Source of the DNA: SIG701 sp045544955
Lineage (GTDB): Bacteria; Bacillota; Clostridia; Oscillospirales; CAG-272
Direction: 5' to 3'
Length of the DNA: 64,000 nt
Assembly: GCA_045544955.1 (NCBI GenBank)
Contig: JAZPZY010000005.1
Span: 1 to 64,000 of the forward strand
Positions 52,614-60,224 of the stretch are shown one piece after another. The first letter of the stretch is position 1. Each line of letters begins with the position of its first letter. The notes under the pieces were generated by a model. That model was given only the letters and a program-made list of their open reading frames with translations, searched no databases and was not told the origin of the DNA. A program made the translations under genes and the position numbers.

Positions 52614-52954
52614 ACATGCTCACCTCCGTCCATCTTCGCTCCGCAGTTGCCGCAGAAATTCATATGTTGCCGATAATCTTTTCTGCAATATGGGCAGATA
52701 TATAACTTTTCCTTGCGGATATATGCGTGTGATACTGGCGTTTTATAATCGGTTTTGATTATCCACTTCCCGTGCCTTACCTCCACCACATCGGCGGCGG
52801 GCAAAACGCTCACAACGGAATGTGCATACTTAAGTCCCATTAAACTTCCGCGAGCTACTGGAGAATCGATTGGGTCTGGGTCTCCGTGTTCTTCAATTTG
52901 ATCGAATAGGTGCCGCAACACCGCACCCCGTTCGATATATTCCTTTTCAGCCAT
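52610..52954 (-). CDS. Zinc-ribbon phage protein
   Basis: 114 residues. N-terminus YIERGAVLRHLFDQIEEHGD, then VVSVLPAADVVEVRHGKWII and a C-terminal zinc ribbon CPYC...CGNC. A common small phage protein of unknown function. Confidence 0.75.
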   Translation of the reverse strand: MAEKEYIERGAVLRHLFDQIEEHGDPDPIDSPVARGSLMGLKYAHSVVSVLPAADVVEVRHGKWIIKTDYKTPVSHAYIRKEKLYICPYCRKDYRQHMNFCGNCGAKMDGGEHV

Positions 52955-52956
52955 TG

Positions 52957-53754
52957 TCAGCCCTCCTGCAAAAGTTTCATTTGCCCGTTTTCAAAATTAC
53001 ACCACAAAACCTCTGTACGTGGATCGGAGTTTTGATTATAGGAAGGCCTCTCACGCCTTCTCCACCCCTTCAAGTATGTATCATACATATCCGAAGGATA
53101 TCCGCTGAGTATCACCATTCCTTTGTGATCCAGCAGTGCTTCCAGAAGATTAACGTGATCCTGCTCATTCATTTCATGACGATACTGTTTCCCGCCCCTC
53201 GTGTGGAGCAAATACGGCGGATCTGCGTATATCAAAACATTTTCATGGTTGAATTTTTTGATCAGCTCCAAAGCAGGTCTATTTTCTATTTGCACGTTTT
53301 TCAATCTTGAAGCGGCTTCCAAAATTCCCTGCGGCATCTTATTCCAGCAGTCCACGCAGTAGGATCTTTCACGTGCAAATACATCAATTTTGAAACCAGT
53401 TTTCTCATAGGTCTTGAAACCGTGTCCCATTCTTGATCTTATCGCGAATCGGTACGCTCTATCAAGAGCAGATCCTCCTCGGCGTTCATGCGCGTCATCA
53501 AACACTTCCCGTGCATACGGTGTCAATGCAATCATACGCGCCAATTCATCGGCGTTCTCTCGTAATACGAAAAAGAAATTTGTTATATCTCCATCAATAT
53601 CATTCACTGTCTCAATAGCAGAAGGCTCCTTGTTGAACAGCACGGCGCCGGATCCGAAATAAGGCTCTAAATAGGATCGATGCGGCGGCATCATGGATAC
53701 AATTTCTTTCGCCATTCCCCATTTAGCACCGGGATAATTGAGAATTGCTTTCAT
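52957..53754 (-). CDS. Dam-like DNA adenine N6-methyltransferase (D12 class)
   Basis: 265 residues from the ATG at 53754, whose A is the last base of the cytosine methyltransferase stop (TGATG). SAM motif YPGAKWGMAKEIVSMMPPHR, YLEPYFGSGAVLFNK, NDIDGDITNFF and catalytic motif YADPPYLLH are all present. No cognate nuclease is nearby, so it is a phage orphan methylase, probably protecting against host restriction. Confidence 0.92.
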   Translation of the reverse strand: MKAILNYPGAKWGMAKEIVSMMPPHRSYLEPYFGSGAVLFNKEPSAIETVNDIDGDITNFFFVLRENADELARMIALTPYAREVFDDAHERRGGSALDRAYRFAIRSRMGHGFKTYEKTGFKIDVFARERSYCVDCWNKMPQGILEAASRLKNVQIENRPALELIKKFNHENVLIYADPPYLLHTRGGKQYRHEMNEQDHVNLLEALLDHKGMVILSGYPSDMYDTYLKGWRRRERPSYNQNSDPRTEVLWCNFENGQMKLLQEG

Positions 53755-55565
53755 CACGCAGTCACCTCCGTGCTTTCCACGCAATGCTCCGGCAGATTGG
53801 CTCTCACCAACGCCGCCGGCACAGGCGGGGTGACAGCATTTCCGCACCTGGCAACCTGTTTCGACTTCGGATACGGCTTCCCTTCGTAATCTATATCGAT
53901 GATGTAATCATCCGGGAATCCCTGGGCGTTGAACAGTTCTCGAGGCTGCAGCATACGCATCCGAATATCCGTAATTATGTATTCCTCGCCATGGATCGTC
54001 ACAAGAGCAAAGCGATCTTTCGTGGTTACAGTATCAAGCGGTTCATGGACGGATTTTGCCGCACCACTTGAAAAATACTTCACAAGAAATGCTTCCACTT
54101 CTGCGTGGTGTGCTCCGCTGCACGAGACGGTAGACAACGGCTCGTCTGCCGGTTGCCCGTCCATGTTGTTTCTAAGAGTCAGAATGTGTGCCGTTACCAG
54201 ACTGTTGTGGTCTTTTGCCGTAATCGTATCGAGCGGAGCATAAACATCACTGCCGGCTCCTTTATAGTTTCCGGCGTAATTCTTCATAATATGTGCGACT
54301 GAAAGTGCGTATCGATTCGATGTATCCTGTGTCATAAGCGGCTCATCAAGTTCTTGCCCTCTGACCTCATCCTTTGCCGTCTCAGAATGATACTGGATCA
54401 ACGTCGGGGCTACCATACCAAATCGGGTAGCTCCCGCCATCACAGTATCTATCGGTCGGTCTATCTCTTGCCCTTTGCTGTTCTGATTGAATGTTGTAAT
54501 GATGGGCGTTATAAGGTAATTCCTGTTTCCTGTCGTCACCGTCGGCAGAGGAGAGTCCGCACTGGCCCCTGTGTTGTTCGTGTTGTTGCACATGATTGTC
54601 GGAACCACCACTCCGTACCCGTGCTTTGCAGTTACAGTCTGCAGCGGTTCGTCTATCTTCTGTCCTCGGAATCTATCTCCTGCGTGATTCACAGACACAA
54701 TGAACGGTTCCGGATTCTCAATGACGAACTTTTGGATCCCACGGGCAATTCGCCTCAAGGTATTTTCCGCCAGTGGTTTTTCTCGTTCAAAGATGCTTTG
54801 TGCCGGTATACTCCAGTCAATGCAATCCGCTGCTGTACGGTATGGGAGCAGGCGGCCCTCCCTCACTCCACTTGATCCCCGTTTTCCGTGCGTCGGCTTC
54901 GGCCATACTATTTGCTTTCCGTCACACCGACCAATCATATAGAATCTTGTACGCGTCGTCGGTGCTCCGTAATCGCAGGACTTCAGCACCCGGAAATCGA
55001 TCACGTACCCAAGCCCGTTCTGCAAATCATACGCCATAGGAGAGTCGATTGCTATTCCGAGTGCATCACACATCTCACGAAAGGCAGGGTGATCCGCCGG
55101 GATCCCGGTTGTCAGTGCAAGAACAAACCCGGCGAACGTCTCGCCGGCACGCTCTTTGATTGGCTTGTTATCTTCTCCCAGAGGGCCCCACGTCTGTATT
55201 TCCGGTACGTTCTCCAACATAATCACACGTGGGCGAACAGCGTATGCCCATTTGACCGCAACCCACGCAAGCCCTCGTATGTTTTTGTCCATAGGCTTAC
55301 CGCCCTTCGCGCGGGAAAAATGCTTGCAATCCGGGCTAAACCACGCAAGAGCCACGGGCTTTCCGGCGCAGGCTTCCACGGGATCCACCTGCCAAACGTC
55401 CTCACAGTAGTGCTTAGTACTCGGGTGATTTGCTTTGTGCATGGCAATCGCGTCCGGATCATGGTTGATCGCAATGTCAACGCTTCTGCCAATAGCCAAC
55501 TCAATGCCAGTGGAAGCACCGCCGCCGCCGGCAAAATTATCGACGAATAGTTCGCGTCCATTCAA
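53754..55565 (-). CDS. DNA cytosine C5-methyltransferase with repeat-rich target region
   Basis: 603 residues. TTG start at 55565 (GGAGG upstream; the TTGA overlaps the previous stop). Motif I FAGGGGASTG (11-20), catalytic Cys80 in SPDCKHFS, ENV motif MLENVPEIQ, and C-terminal motifs IX-X (ARCGNAVTPPVPAALV). Between about 315 and 560 is a run of seven similar units with DEPLxTVTxK...V cores, replacing a usual target-recognition domain. Orphan; no nuclease beside it. Confidence 0.9.
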   Translation of the reverse strand: MNGRELFVDNFAGGGGASTGIELAIGRSVDIAINHDPDAIAMHKANHPSTKHYCEDVWQVDPVEACAGKPVALAWFSPDCKHFSRAKGGKPMDKNIRGLAWVAVKWAYAVRPRVIMLENVPEIQTWGPLGEDNKPIKERAGETFAGFVLALTTGIPADHPAFREMCDALGIAIDSPMAYDLQNGLGYVIDFRVLKSCDYGAPTTRTRFYMIGRCDGKQIVWPKPTHGKRGSSGVREGRLLPYRTAADCIDWSIPAQSIFEREKPLAENTLRRIARGIQKFVIENPEPFIVSVNHAGDRFRGQKIDEPLQTVTAKHGYGVVVPTIMCNNTNNTGASADSPLPTVTTGNRNYLITPIITTFNQNSKGQEIDRPIDTVMAGATRFGMVAPTLIQYHSETAKDEVRGQELDEPLMTQDTSNRYALSVAHIMKNYAGNYKGAGSDVYAPLDTITAKDHNSLVTAHILTLRNNMDGQPADEPLSTVSCSGAHHAEVEAFLVKYFSSGAAKSVHEPLDTVTTKDRFALVTIHGEEYIITDIRMRMLQPRELFNAQGFPDDYIIDIDYEGKPYPKSKQVARCGNAVTPPVPAALVRANLPEHCVESTEVTA

Positions 55566-55885
55566 TTTCCTGTACCTCCGCCCAAAAGGTCTATCTGCCC
55601 ATCCGGACCGCCACGGTACCGCCAGCGTTTCTCTCGCGGCTCTTCTTTTTTCGGCGGTACGGGCTTCTTCTCTGGCTTATACGATACGTCCGCCGCACGA
55701 ACGATCATGCCCTTGCATGCATACTTCGCCGGCGTGCCTTCCCAGGAATACAGTTTCCACGAATCTCTTTTTGGGTCATAGTACCCCCAGTAATACACAA
55801 ATACATCCACGTCTGGGTGAGCGACGATTTTGCACCTCTCTCGCCCCGGCTTTCCGTGCTGTACCTCGTATGGTTTCTTTTTCAT
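55562..55885 (-). CDS. Phage protein of unknown function
   Basis: 107 residues from the ATG at 55885 (GGAGGGG upstream). KPYEVQHGKPGRERCKIVAH, DVFVYYWGYYDPKRDSWKLY, then a Lys/Pro/Glu-rich tail and an end in Gly. No recognised motif. Confidence 0.6.
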   Translation of the reverse strand: MKKKPYEVQHGKPGRERCKIVAHPDVDVFVYYWGYYDPKRDSWKLYSWEGTPAKYACKGMIVRAADVSYKPEKKPVPPKKEEPREKRWRYRGGPDGQIDLLGGGTGN

Positions 55886-56187
55886 CTCCGCCCCTCCAGC
55901 AGCTGCCGGATCGTCTCCGGCTGAATGACGCCGTACCGTTTTGGGGTGCGGCATTCTCTGATGAAACGCACGGCACCCCACACGAGAGCGGCAAAGCAGG
56001 CGGCGAGCTGCAATGTGAAGAACACCGCCAGTGCCACGCCCCCGCCTGTCAGCTGAAGTCCGCCCAGCAGGGCGAAGAAGCACAGCCCGGCTTTGATATC
56101 CACCACCAGCACCGCCGGCAGTATGTACCCCGCCGCCGTTTCCAGGACGTCCCTTGACAAAATCTTTCGAATCTGATATAATTTCAT
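55882..56187 (-). CDS. Small membrane protein of the early operon
   Basis: 101 residues with two transmembrane helices (about 16-40 and 50-72; AGYILPAVLVVDIKAGLCFF, LQLAACFAALVWGAVRF) and a basic tail. Unknown; could act in superinfection exclusion. A plus-strand SigA consensus lies inside its first codons. Confidence 0.6.
   Translation of the reverse strand: MKLYQIRKILSRDVLETAAGYILPAVLVVDIKAGLCFFALLGGLQLTGGGVALAVFFTLQLAACFAALVWGAVRFIRECRTPKRYGVIQPETIRQLLEGRR
56154..56182 (+). promoter_or_regulatory. Plus-strand SigA consensus inside the membrane-protein gene
   Basis: TTGACA (56154-56159), a 17-bp spacer and TATAAT (56177-56182), facing against the early operon and antisense to the next gene upstream (56184-56630). 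The strand it would transcribe has no real gene. Either an antisense promoter or a chance match. Confidence 0.35.
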
Positions 56188-56630
56188 TGGGTTATTACCT
56201 TTGCGTCCGCGTGTGTGCCAGCACCGTGGGCGCTTTCTTTTTCCTTTCTTTCGTTTATTTTCCTGGTATCGTTGTAGAGGTCGTCCCCCTCAATGACGAT
56301 CTCTATCCCTCTGTCAGCAAGCTCCGCCAGCATATTATCAGCTGCCTTGTCTACGCCGTCTGGATCGATTTCGCCCTTTCTGTATACGTCCTCGGAGACA
56401 CCGGTGATTATCTCCACAGCACCTTCTACCACCCGCTGGCATCGCTTGGAACCAAATCCGTACTGGTCAGACAAAGCAAGGCATACTGCATATACCATTC
56501 GCCGTGTGAGTATCCATTTCAGCTTTTTGGAATACGCATCCAACTCCTGAGCGATGTACTCCCGTGCTGCACGTTCCAGCTCACCTCTCTGTGCCGCCGG
56601 CAGATTGTGCGGCCGTATCTTTACCTTCAC
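56184..56630 (-). CDS. Phage early protein of unknown function
   Basis: 148 residues from a GTG. LTRRMVYAVCLALSDQYGFG, SKRCQRVVEGAVEIITGVSE: a helical protein with a pattern common in Firmicute phages, C-terminus charged. Overlaps its downstream neighbour by 4 bases. Confidence 0.65.
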   Translation of the reverse strand: MKVKIRPHNLPAAQRGELERAAREYIAQELDAYSKKLKWILTRRMVYAVCLALSDQYGFGSKRCQRVVEGAVEIITGVSEDVYRKGEIDPDGVDKAADNMLAELADRGIEIVIEGDDLYNDTRKINERKEKESAHGAGTHADAKVITQ

Positions 56631-56899
56631 AGCGAATCCCCGACCTTTCCGGTTTTCATCTGCGTGATTTCACTCAACATAACAAGCAGTTTCAGTTCTT
56701 TGTCTCCTTCCACAACGGTATTGATGGTTTTCGTCGCAGTCAGCACCGCCTCTGCTATCTCAGTTTTCGTGCACTGCGTTAAGAAGATTCCGTGTACCTC
56801 TCCCTTTCCGGCGCCGATTGCTCCAACAATGGCATTCGTATCGAAAACCTTCATCACCTTTCCGGTTTCGTTGTCCTTGATCGTAATATTGTACTTCAT
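56627..56899 (-). CDS. Phage early protein of unknown function
   Basis: 90 residues: MKYNITIKDNETGKVMKVFD then AVLTATKTINTVVEGDKELK. Small and soluble with no motif. Overlaps the next gene by 4 bases. Confidence 0.6.
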   Translation of the reverse strand: MKYNITIKDNETGKVMKVFDTNAIVGAIGAGKGEVHGIFLTQCTKTEIAEAVLTATKTINTVVEGDKELKLLVMLSEITQMKTGKVGDSL

Positions 56900-56902
56900 G
56901 GT

Positions 56903-57241
56903 TTAATCTCCTTTTACATATTTCTTTTGGTTCATCCCGAGTGTATACACCCGCGTTTTAACTGCATACCTGCTTCTGGCGATTCTTTCCGCGATCGCCG
57001 TGTAGCTTGCTCCCGCCGACAGCATGTCCACGAGAATCGCATCCTGCTCCGCCGTCCACCGCGGAGCCTTTTTCTTTCCGGCTCTCTGCCCTTTCGTCAG
57101 CATGTCCACCCCGTTCCGCTTAAGGATCTCCACGATCACGTCCCGGGTAACGCCGTTCAGTTCGGCAAGCACTCTGATCTCTTTCGGCGGAGACTTCGCC
57201 TGACGGTACAGCGTCACGATGTCCCCGTCACTCATCCACAC
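56903..57241 (-). CDS. HTH regulator, paralogue B of a tandem pair
   Basis: 112 residues if begun at the GTG 57241, which has AAGGAG 8 bases upstream (an ATG two codons later is possible). N-terminal module SDGDIVTLYRQAKSPPKEIR, VLAELNGVTRDVIVEIL, then a SANT/GcrA-like helix-turn-helix: RWTAEQDAILVDMLSAGASY, TAIAERIARSRYAVKTRVY. Shares the N-terminal module with the adjacent gene. Confidence 0.7.
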   Translation of the reverse strand: MWMSDGDIVTLYRQAKSPPKEIRVLAELNGVTRDVIVEILKRNGVDMLTKGQRAGKKKAPRWTAEQDAILVDMLSAGASYTAIAERIARSRYAVKTRVYTLGMNQKKYVKGD

Positions 57242-57825
57242 TTTGTTCTCTCCTTTTCTTGCAAGCATATATCCATATTACCGATTGAACTTTTCAGACA
57301 TACGCCGTGTTCGGTTACTTCAACGGCGGCAAACTCTGGTTGACCAATTTCACGTACGATCGCAGCGAACATATCAGCAATCCTTACAAGTTTACCTGCA
57401 ACATCTGATGCAGATGCCGTGCTCTGTTTCGCGACCTCTTCCTTATCCACTTCTTCTGCAATTTTCTTTCCTTCTTCGCGCAGTTTTTTAAGTTTCGATA
57501 CAATCGCCGCTTTCGTTCTTCCAAGTTCTGCAGCGATTTGTTCTGCTGTAAGGCCGAGTTTCTTCTTATCAAGCATATACTTTACTTCATCTGGAGTCCA
57601 TTCCGGTCCTCTCATTTTCTTCTTTGCCCCTTTCTCTTTGCTTTTTTCAAACGTTAAAGTATCTTTATAGTGCTTTAAAGTAATTCCATTTCGTTCAAGA
57701 ATCTCCACGATCACGTCCCGGGTAACGCCGTTCAGCTCGGCAAGCACTCTAATCTCTTTCGGCGGAGACGCCGCCTGCCGGTACATCATTACGATGTCCC
57801 CGTCACTCATCCACGGCCGGCTCAT
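57232..57825 (-). CDS. HTH regulator, paralogue A of a tandem pair
   Basis: 197 residues. N-terminal module nearly identical to that of the next gene (SDGDIVMMYRQAASPPKEIR ... VEILERNG). Then a different SANT-like helix-turn-helix (WTPDEVKYMLDKKKLGLTAE, QIAAELGRTKAAIVSKLKKL) and a C-terminal domain of unknown role. Likely an early regulator. The repeated DNA suggests recent duplication of the first 40 codons. Confidence 0.7.
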   Translation of the reverse strand: MSRPWMSDGDIVMMYRQAASPPKEIRVLAELNGVTRDVIVEILERNGITLKHYKDTLTFEKSKEKGAKKKMRGPEWTPDEVKYMLDKKKLGLTAEQIAAELGRTKAAIVSKLKKLREEGKKIAEEVDKEEVAKQSTASASDVAGKLVRIADMFAAIVREIGQPEFAAVEVTEHGVCLKSSIGNMDICLQEKERTKCG

Positions 57826-58097
57826 GCTGTTCCCGATGCGATAGGTTTCTTCTCTACGTAATCCTTGCCGTCCAGCGTTGCCAGTTTCTCCGGATGCTTT
57901 TGAATGTACGCACTTGCCGCCCGGCTCATAGCCGCCGATGCCTTTTCCGCATATCCGTCCGGTAACCGGTCCACCGGTTTGCCATCGTAAAAGATTTGGT
58001 ATGTAATCTTCTGATTCCGTCTTCCTGCCACATCGTTCACCACCTTTCTGTCAGTGTATGTTATGTTTGCATATCGGTGCGTGTCCCTCTCCCGCAT
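57822..58097 (-). CDS. Phage protein of unknown function
   Basis: 91 residues from the ATG at 58097, overlapping the Cro-like stop by one base. ITYQIFYDGKPVDRLPDGYA, AMSRAASAYIQKHPEKLATL. Upstream extension of the frame is antisense noise. No function known. Confidence 0.6.
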   Translation of the reverse strand: MRERDTHRYANITYTDRKVVNDVAGRRNQKITYQIFYDGKPVDRLPDGYAEKASAAMSRAASAYIQKHPEKLATLDGKDYVEKKPIASGTA

Positions 58098-58303
58098 CAG
58101 GCGGGAGTTTCTTTTTGTTCCGGCTGACGGAGCAATTCGTCCACCGTGCAGCCCAGCACGTCCGCCAGCTTCGGCAGAAGATCTGCCCTGGGTTTCACGG
58201 TTCCGTTCTCCCATTGAGAAACGGCACCTTGCGTAACACCAAGCTGCTTCGCTATGTCGGTCTGCGTAAGAGATCGCTTTTCACGAGCCTCACTAATTGT
58301 CAT
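58097..58303 (-). CDS. Cro-like XRE regulator
   Basis: 68 residues: ISEAREKRSLTQTDIAKQLG, VTQGAVSQWENGTVKPRADL. A compact HTH protein, first gene of the early (lytic) operon and divergent from the repressor, so in the Cro position. Confidence 0.85.
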   Translation of the reverse strand: MTISEAREKRSLTQTDIAKQLGVTQGAVSQWENGTVKPRADLLPKLADVLGCTVDELLRQPEQKETPA

Positions 58304-58325
58304 GTGCTACCTCCGTTATCATTTT

Positions 58326-58430
58326 AATAGTTGTGCTATTATAATATCACACGCCAATATATTTGTCAATAGTATTTCTAATATTTTTTTCATAAAAAAC
58401 ATTGAAATATATTAGTTATTCTAATATAAT
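58326..58430. promoter_or_regulatory. Lysis-lysogeny control region: three operators and two divergent promoters
   Basis: Three copies of (A/T)ATAG/ATTAG-n5-CTAAT/CTATT: O1 58326-58340, O2 58368-58382, O3 58411-58425, centred 42 and 43 bases apart. Repressor promoter (plus): TTGAAA 58402-58407, 17, TATAAT 58425-58430, with O3 exactly in its spacer. Lytic promoter (minus): TTGACA 58369-58364, 17, TATTAT 58346-58341; its boxes touch O2 and O1. So one regulator can silence both. Confidence 0.7.
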
Positions 58431-58449
58431 ATATTTGTGAGGTGATTTT

Positions 58450-59070
58450 ATGAACAGAATACAAGAACTTCGCAAAGGCTTGGGATACTCTCAACAGAAA
58501 CTTGCGAAATGCTTAAACGTACATCAAACTGCGATTTCTCAATGGGAAACCGGCCGGACAAGCCCCGATATTGACGTGGCAACCGTTATGTCTCAATTAT
58601 TCGGCGTCTCTTTGGAATATTTGCTCGGCATCTCCGATGAAGGCAATGTATCCACCCCCGCCGTCGCAAACATTCTCCCTCTCCCGGAGACGTACGAGAT
58701 TCCGCTGCTGGGCGACATCGCCTGCGGTACGCCTATTCTCGCCACGGAGAACGTGGAGCAGATGGTCACTGTTCCCTCTCACATCACCGCCGATTTCTGC
58801 CTCCGCTGCAAAGGTGACAGCATGATCGGTGCCCGGATCTACGACGGCGATCTGGTGTACATCAAGCAGCAGGACGACGTGGACGACGGCCAGATCGCGG
58901 CGGTACTCGTAGACGACGAAGCCACGCTAAAGCGGGTGTACCGTGACGGCGACAGCATGATCCTGCAAGCCGAGAACCCGGCGATCAAGCCGCAGATATA
59001 CACGGCCAAGGACGCCAAGAACATCCGGATCATCGGATTGGCTGTTGCATTTTTGAGTAAGGTAAGGTGA
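58450..59070 (+). CDS. CI-like repressor (HTH plus S24 LexA-type peptidase)
   Basis: 206 residues. HTH (1-60): YSQQKLAKCLNVHQTAISQW. S24 domain: cleavage site Cys92-Gly93 in GDIACGTP (UmuD-type Cys-Gly), nucleophile Ser124 in KGDSMIG, Lys161 in EATLKRV. RecA filament-triggered self-cleavage would induce the phage. The promoter overlaps O3, so autoregulation is likely. Confidence 0.95.
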   Translation: MNRIQELRKGLGYSQQKLAKCLNVHQTAISQWETGRTSPDIDVATVMSQLFGVSLEYLLGISDEGNVSTPAVANILPLPETYEIPLLGDIACGTPILATENVEQMVTVPSHITADFCLRCKGDSMIGARIYDGDLVYIKQQDDVDDGQIAAVLVDDEATLKRVYRDGDSMILQAENPAIKPQIYTAKDAKNIRIIGLAVAFLSKVR

Positions 59071-59079
59071 GAGTGTTGC

Positions 59080-60165
59080 ATGCGATGGGCAATACTGATA
59101 ATTATTATTTTATTGATTCTTAATTCACTCGATTTTAATCAAATCGGCGACGGTGCAGCTCTTATCATTATCTTACTGTTTCTATTGATTCCTTTTGTTC
59201 TCTACCTAATCTCCAAAAAGTACGTAAAAAAGAATCCCAATTCAATGGCATCACGCCCTAAGGAAGACTATAGCGAGCCCACACATATAGAACAAACTGT
59301 ATCTCGTTACAATCGATACACTGACGAGGACGACGATTACAAATACTGCCCCGATTGTTTTTTGAAAAACCCGGACGATCGCTGGTACTGCATAGAATGC
59401 GGTCACGCTTTTGCTGAAGGCGAACCGACCGTGACTTCTCACGAACACCCTTTCGAATACAGTTACTGGCTTTCGCCCAAATTCCGAACGAAACATCAAC
59501 GCACCCGGTTTCGGCGGGCATCTCAAATTCAAATGAAGTCACACACGCCTGATTTTTACCATGCCACTGTGTATTCTTCTGATCGCTCCTCCCTTTACGA
59601 AGTCACCCCAGAAGAGTGTTCGTGTCAAGATTTTTTCAAGCGTGGACTGCCATGCAAGCACATGTATGCGGTAATGATAGAGGCAAATGTTTTATCTTCG
59701 ATTGCTTCTCTCTACAATCTGCCGCGTAACATCTCCGCTCGTATTGACAATTTGCATGACATCTCAAAAGATTCCGCCCGTGAATTTGCTTTGTTTCTCC
59801 GATACAAGCGTTTTAATTCCAACAGCGTGATCGTAGATCGTTCAAATGACGTTTTTGCACATCTCCCGAATATCGTATCTTCTTCTCTTATAGAAATAAA
59901 TTTCTCCACTACCGATCTGATTGCATATGTTGAAAAAACATACACCGTCGATGAGTTCCGGGAAGTCTGTTCAGCCGTTGCACCGGAATTGGAACTTCCT
60001 AAACTGAAAAAGCATGATTTGATAGAGTTTGCTCTTTCGCAAAAACTTGAATTATCCGAATATTTCTCAAATTTAGTTTACTTTGTTCGCATTCCGGATG
60101 ATGTTTTCACCCACCGAAGAGATATTTTCGATTATTATTTTGAAGAACACCCGGATGCGGTTTGA
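59080..60165 (+). CDS. Membrane-anchored zinc-ribbon and SWIM zinc-finger protein (accessory gene)
   Basis: 361 residues, starting 9 bases after the repressor stop, so it is made in lysogens. Two N-terminal transmembrane helices (about 4-16, 25-45), a zinc ribbon Cys90/93/104/107 (CPDC...CIEC), then a SWIM finger ECSCQDFFKRGLPCKHMYAV with Cys180, Cys182, Cys192 and His194. The C-terminal 160 residues are helical, no match recognised. SWIM fingers bind nucleic acid or protein. Its place next to the repressor suggests lysogenic conversion or exclusion of other phages; inferred. Confidence 0.8.
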   Translation: MRWAILIIIILLILNSLDFNQIGDGAALIIILLFLLIPFVLYLISKKYVKKNPNSMASRPKEDYSEPTHIEQTVSRYNRYTDEDDDYKYCPDCFLKNPDDRWYCIECGHAFAEGEPTVTSHEHPFEYSYWLSPKFRTKHQRTRFRRASQIQMKSHTPDFYHATVYSSDRSSLYEVTPEECSCQDFFKRGLPCKHMYAVMIEANVLSSIASLYNLPRNISARIDNLHDISKDSAREFALFLRYKRFNSNSVIVDRSNDVFAHLPNIVSSSLIEINFSTTDLIAYVEKTYTVDEFREVCSAVAPELELPKLKKHDLIEFALSQKLELSEYFSNLVYFVRIPDDVFTHRRDIFDYYFEEHPDAV

Positions 60166-60224
60166 CTATTTGCATACCTTTTTGTTCGCTGTTCCATTTT
60201 ACCCCCCAAAAAAAGGAGGACACC

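Noticed and set aside
52957..55565. Restriction-modification system
   Set aside because: Two methyltransferases are present, but no endonuclease or specificity gene is near; orphan phage methylases explain them.
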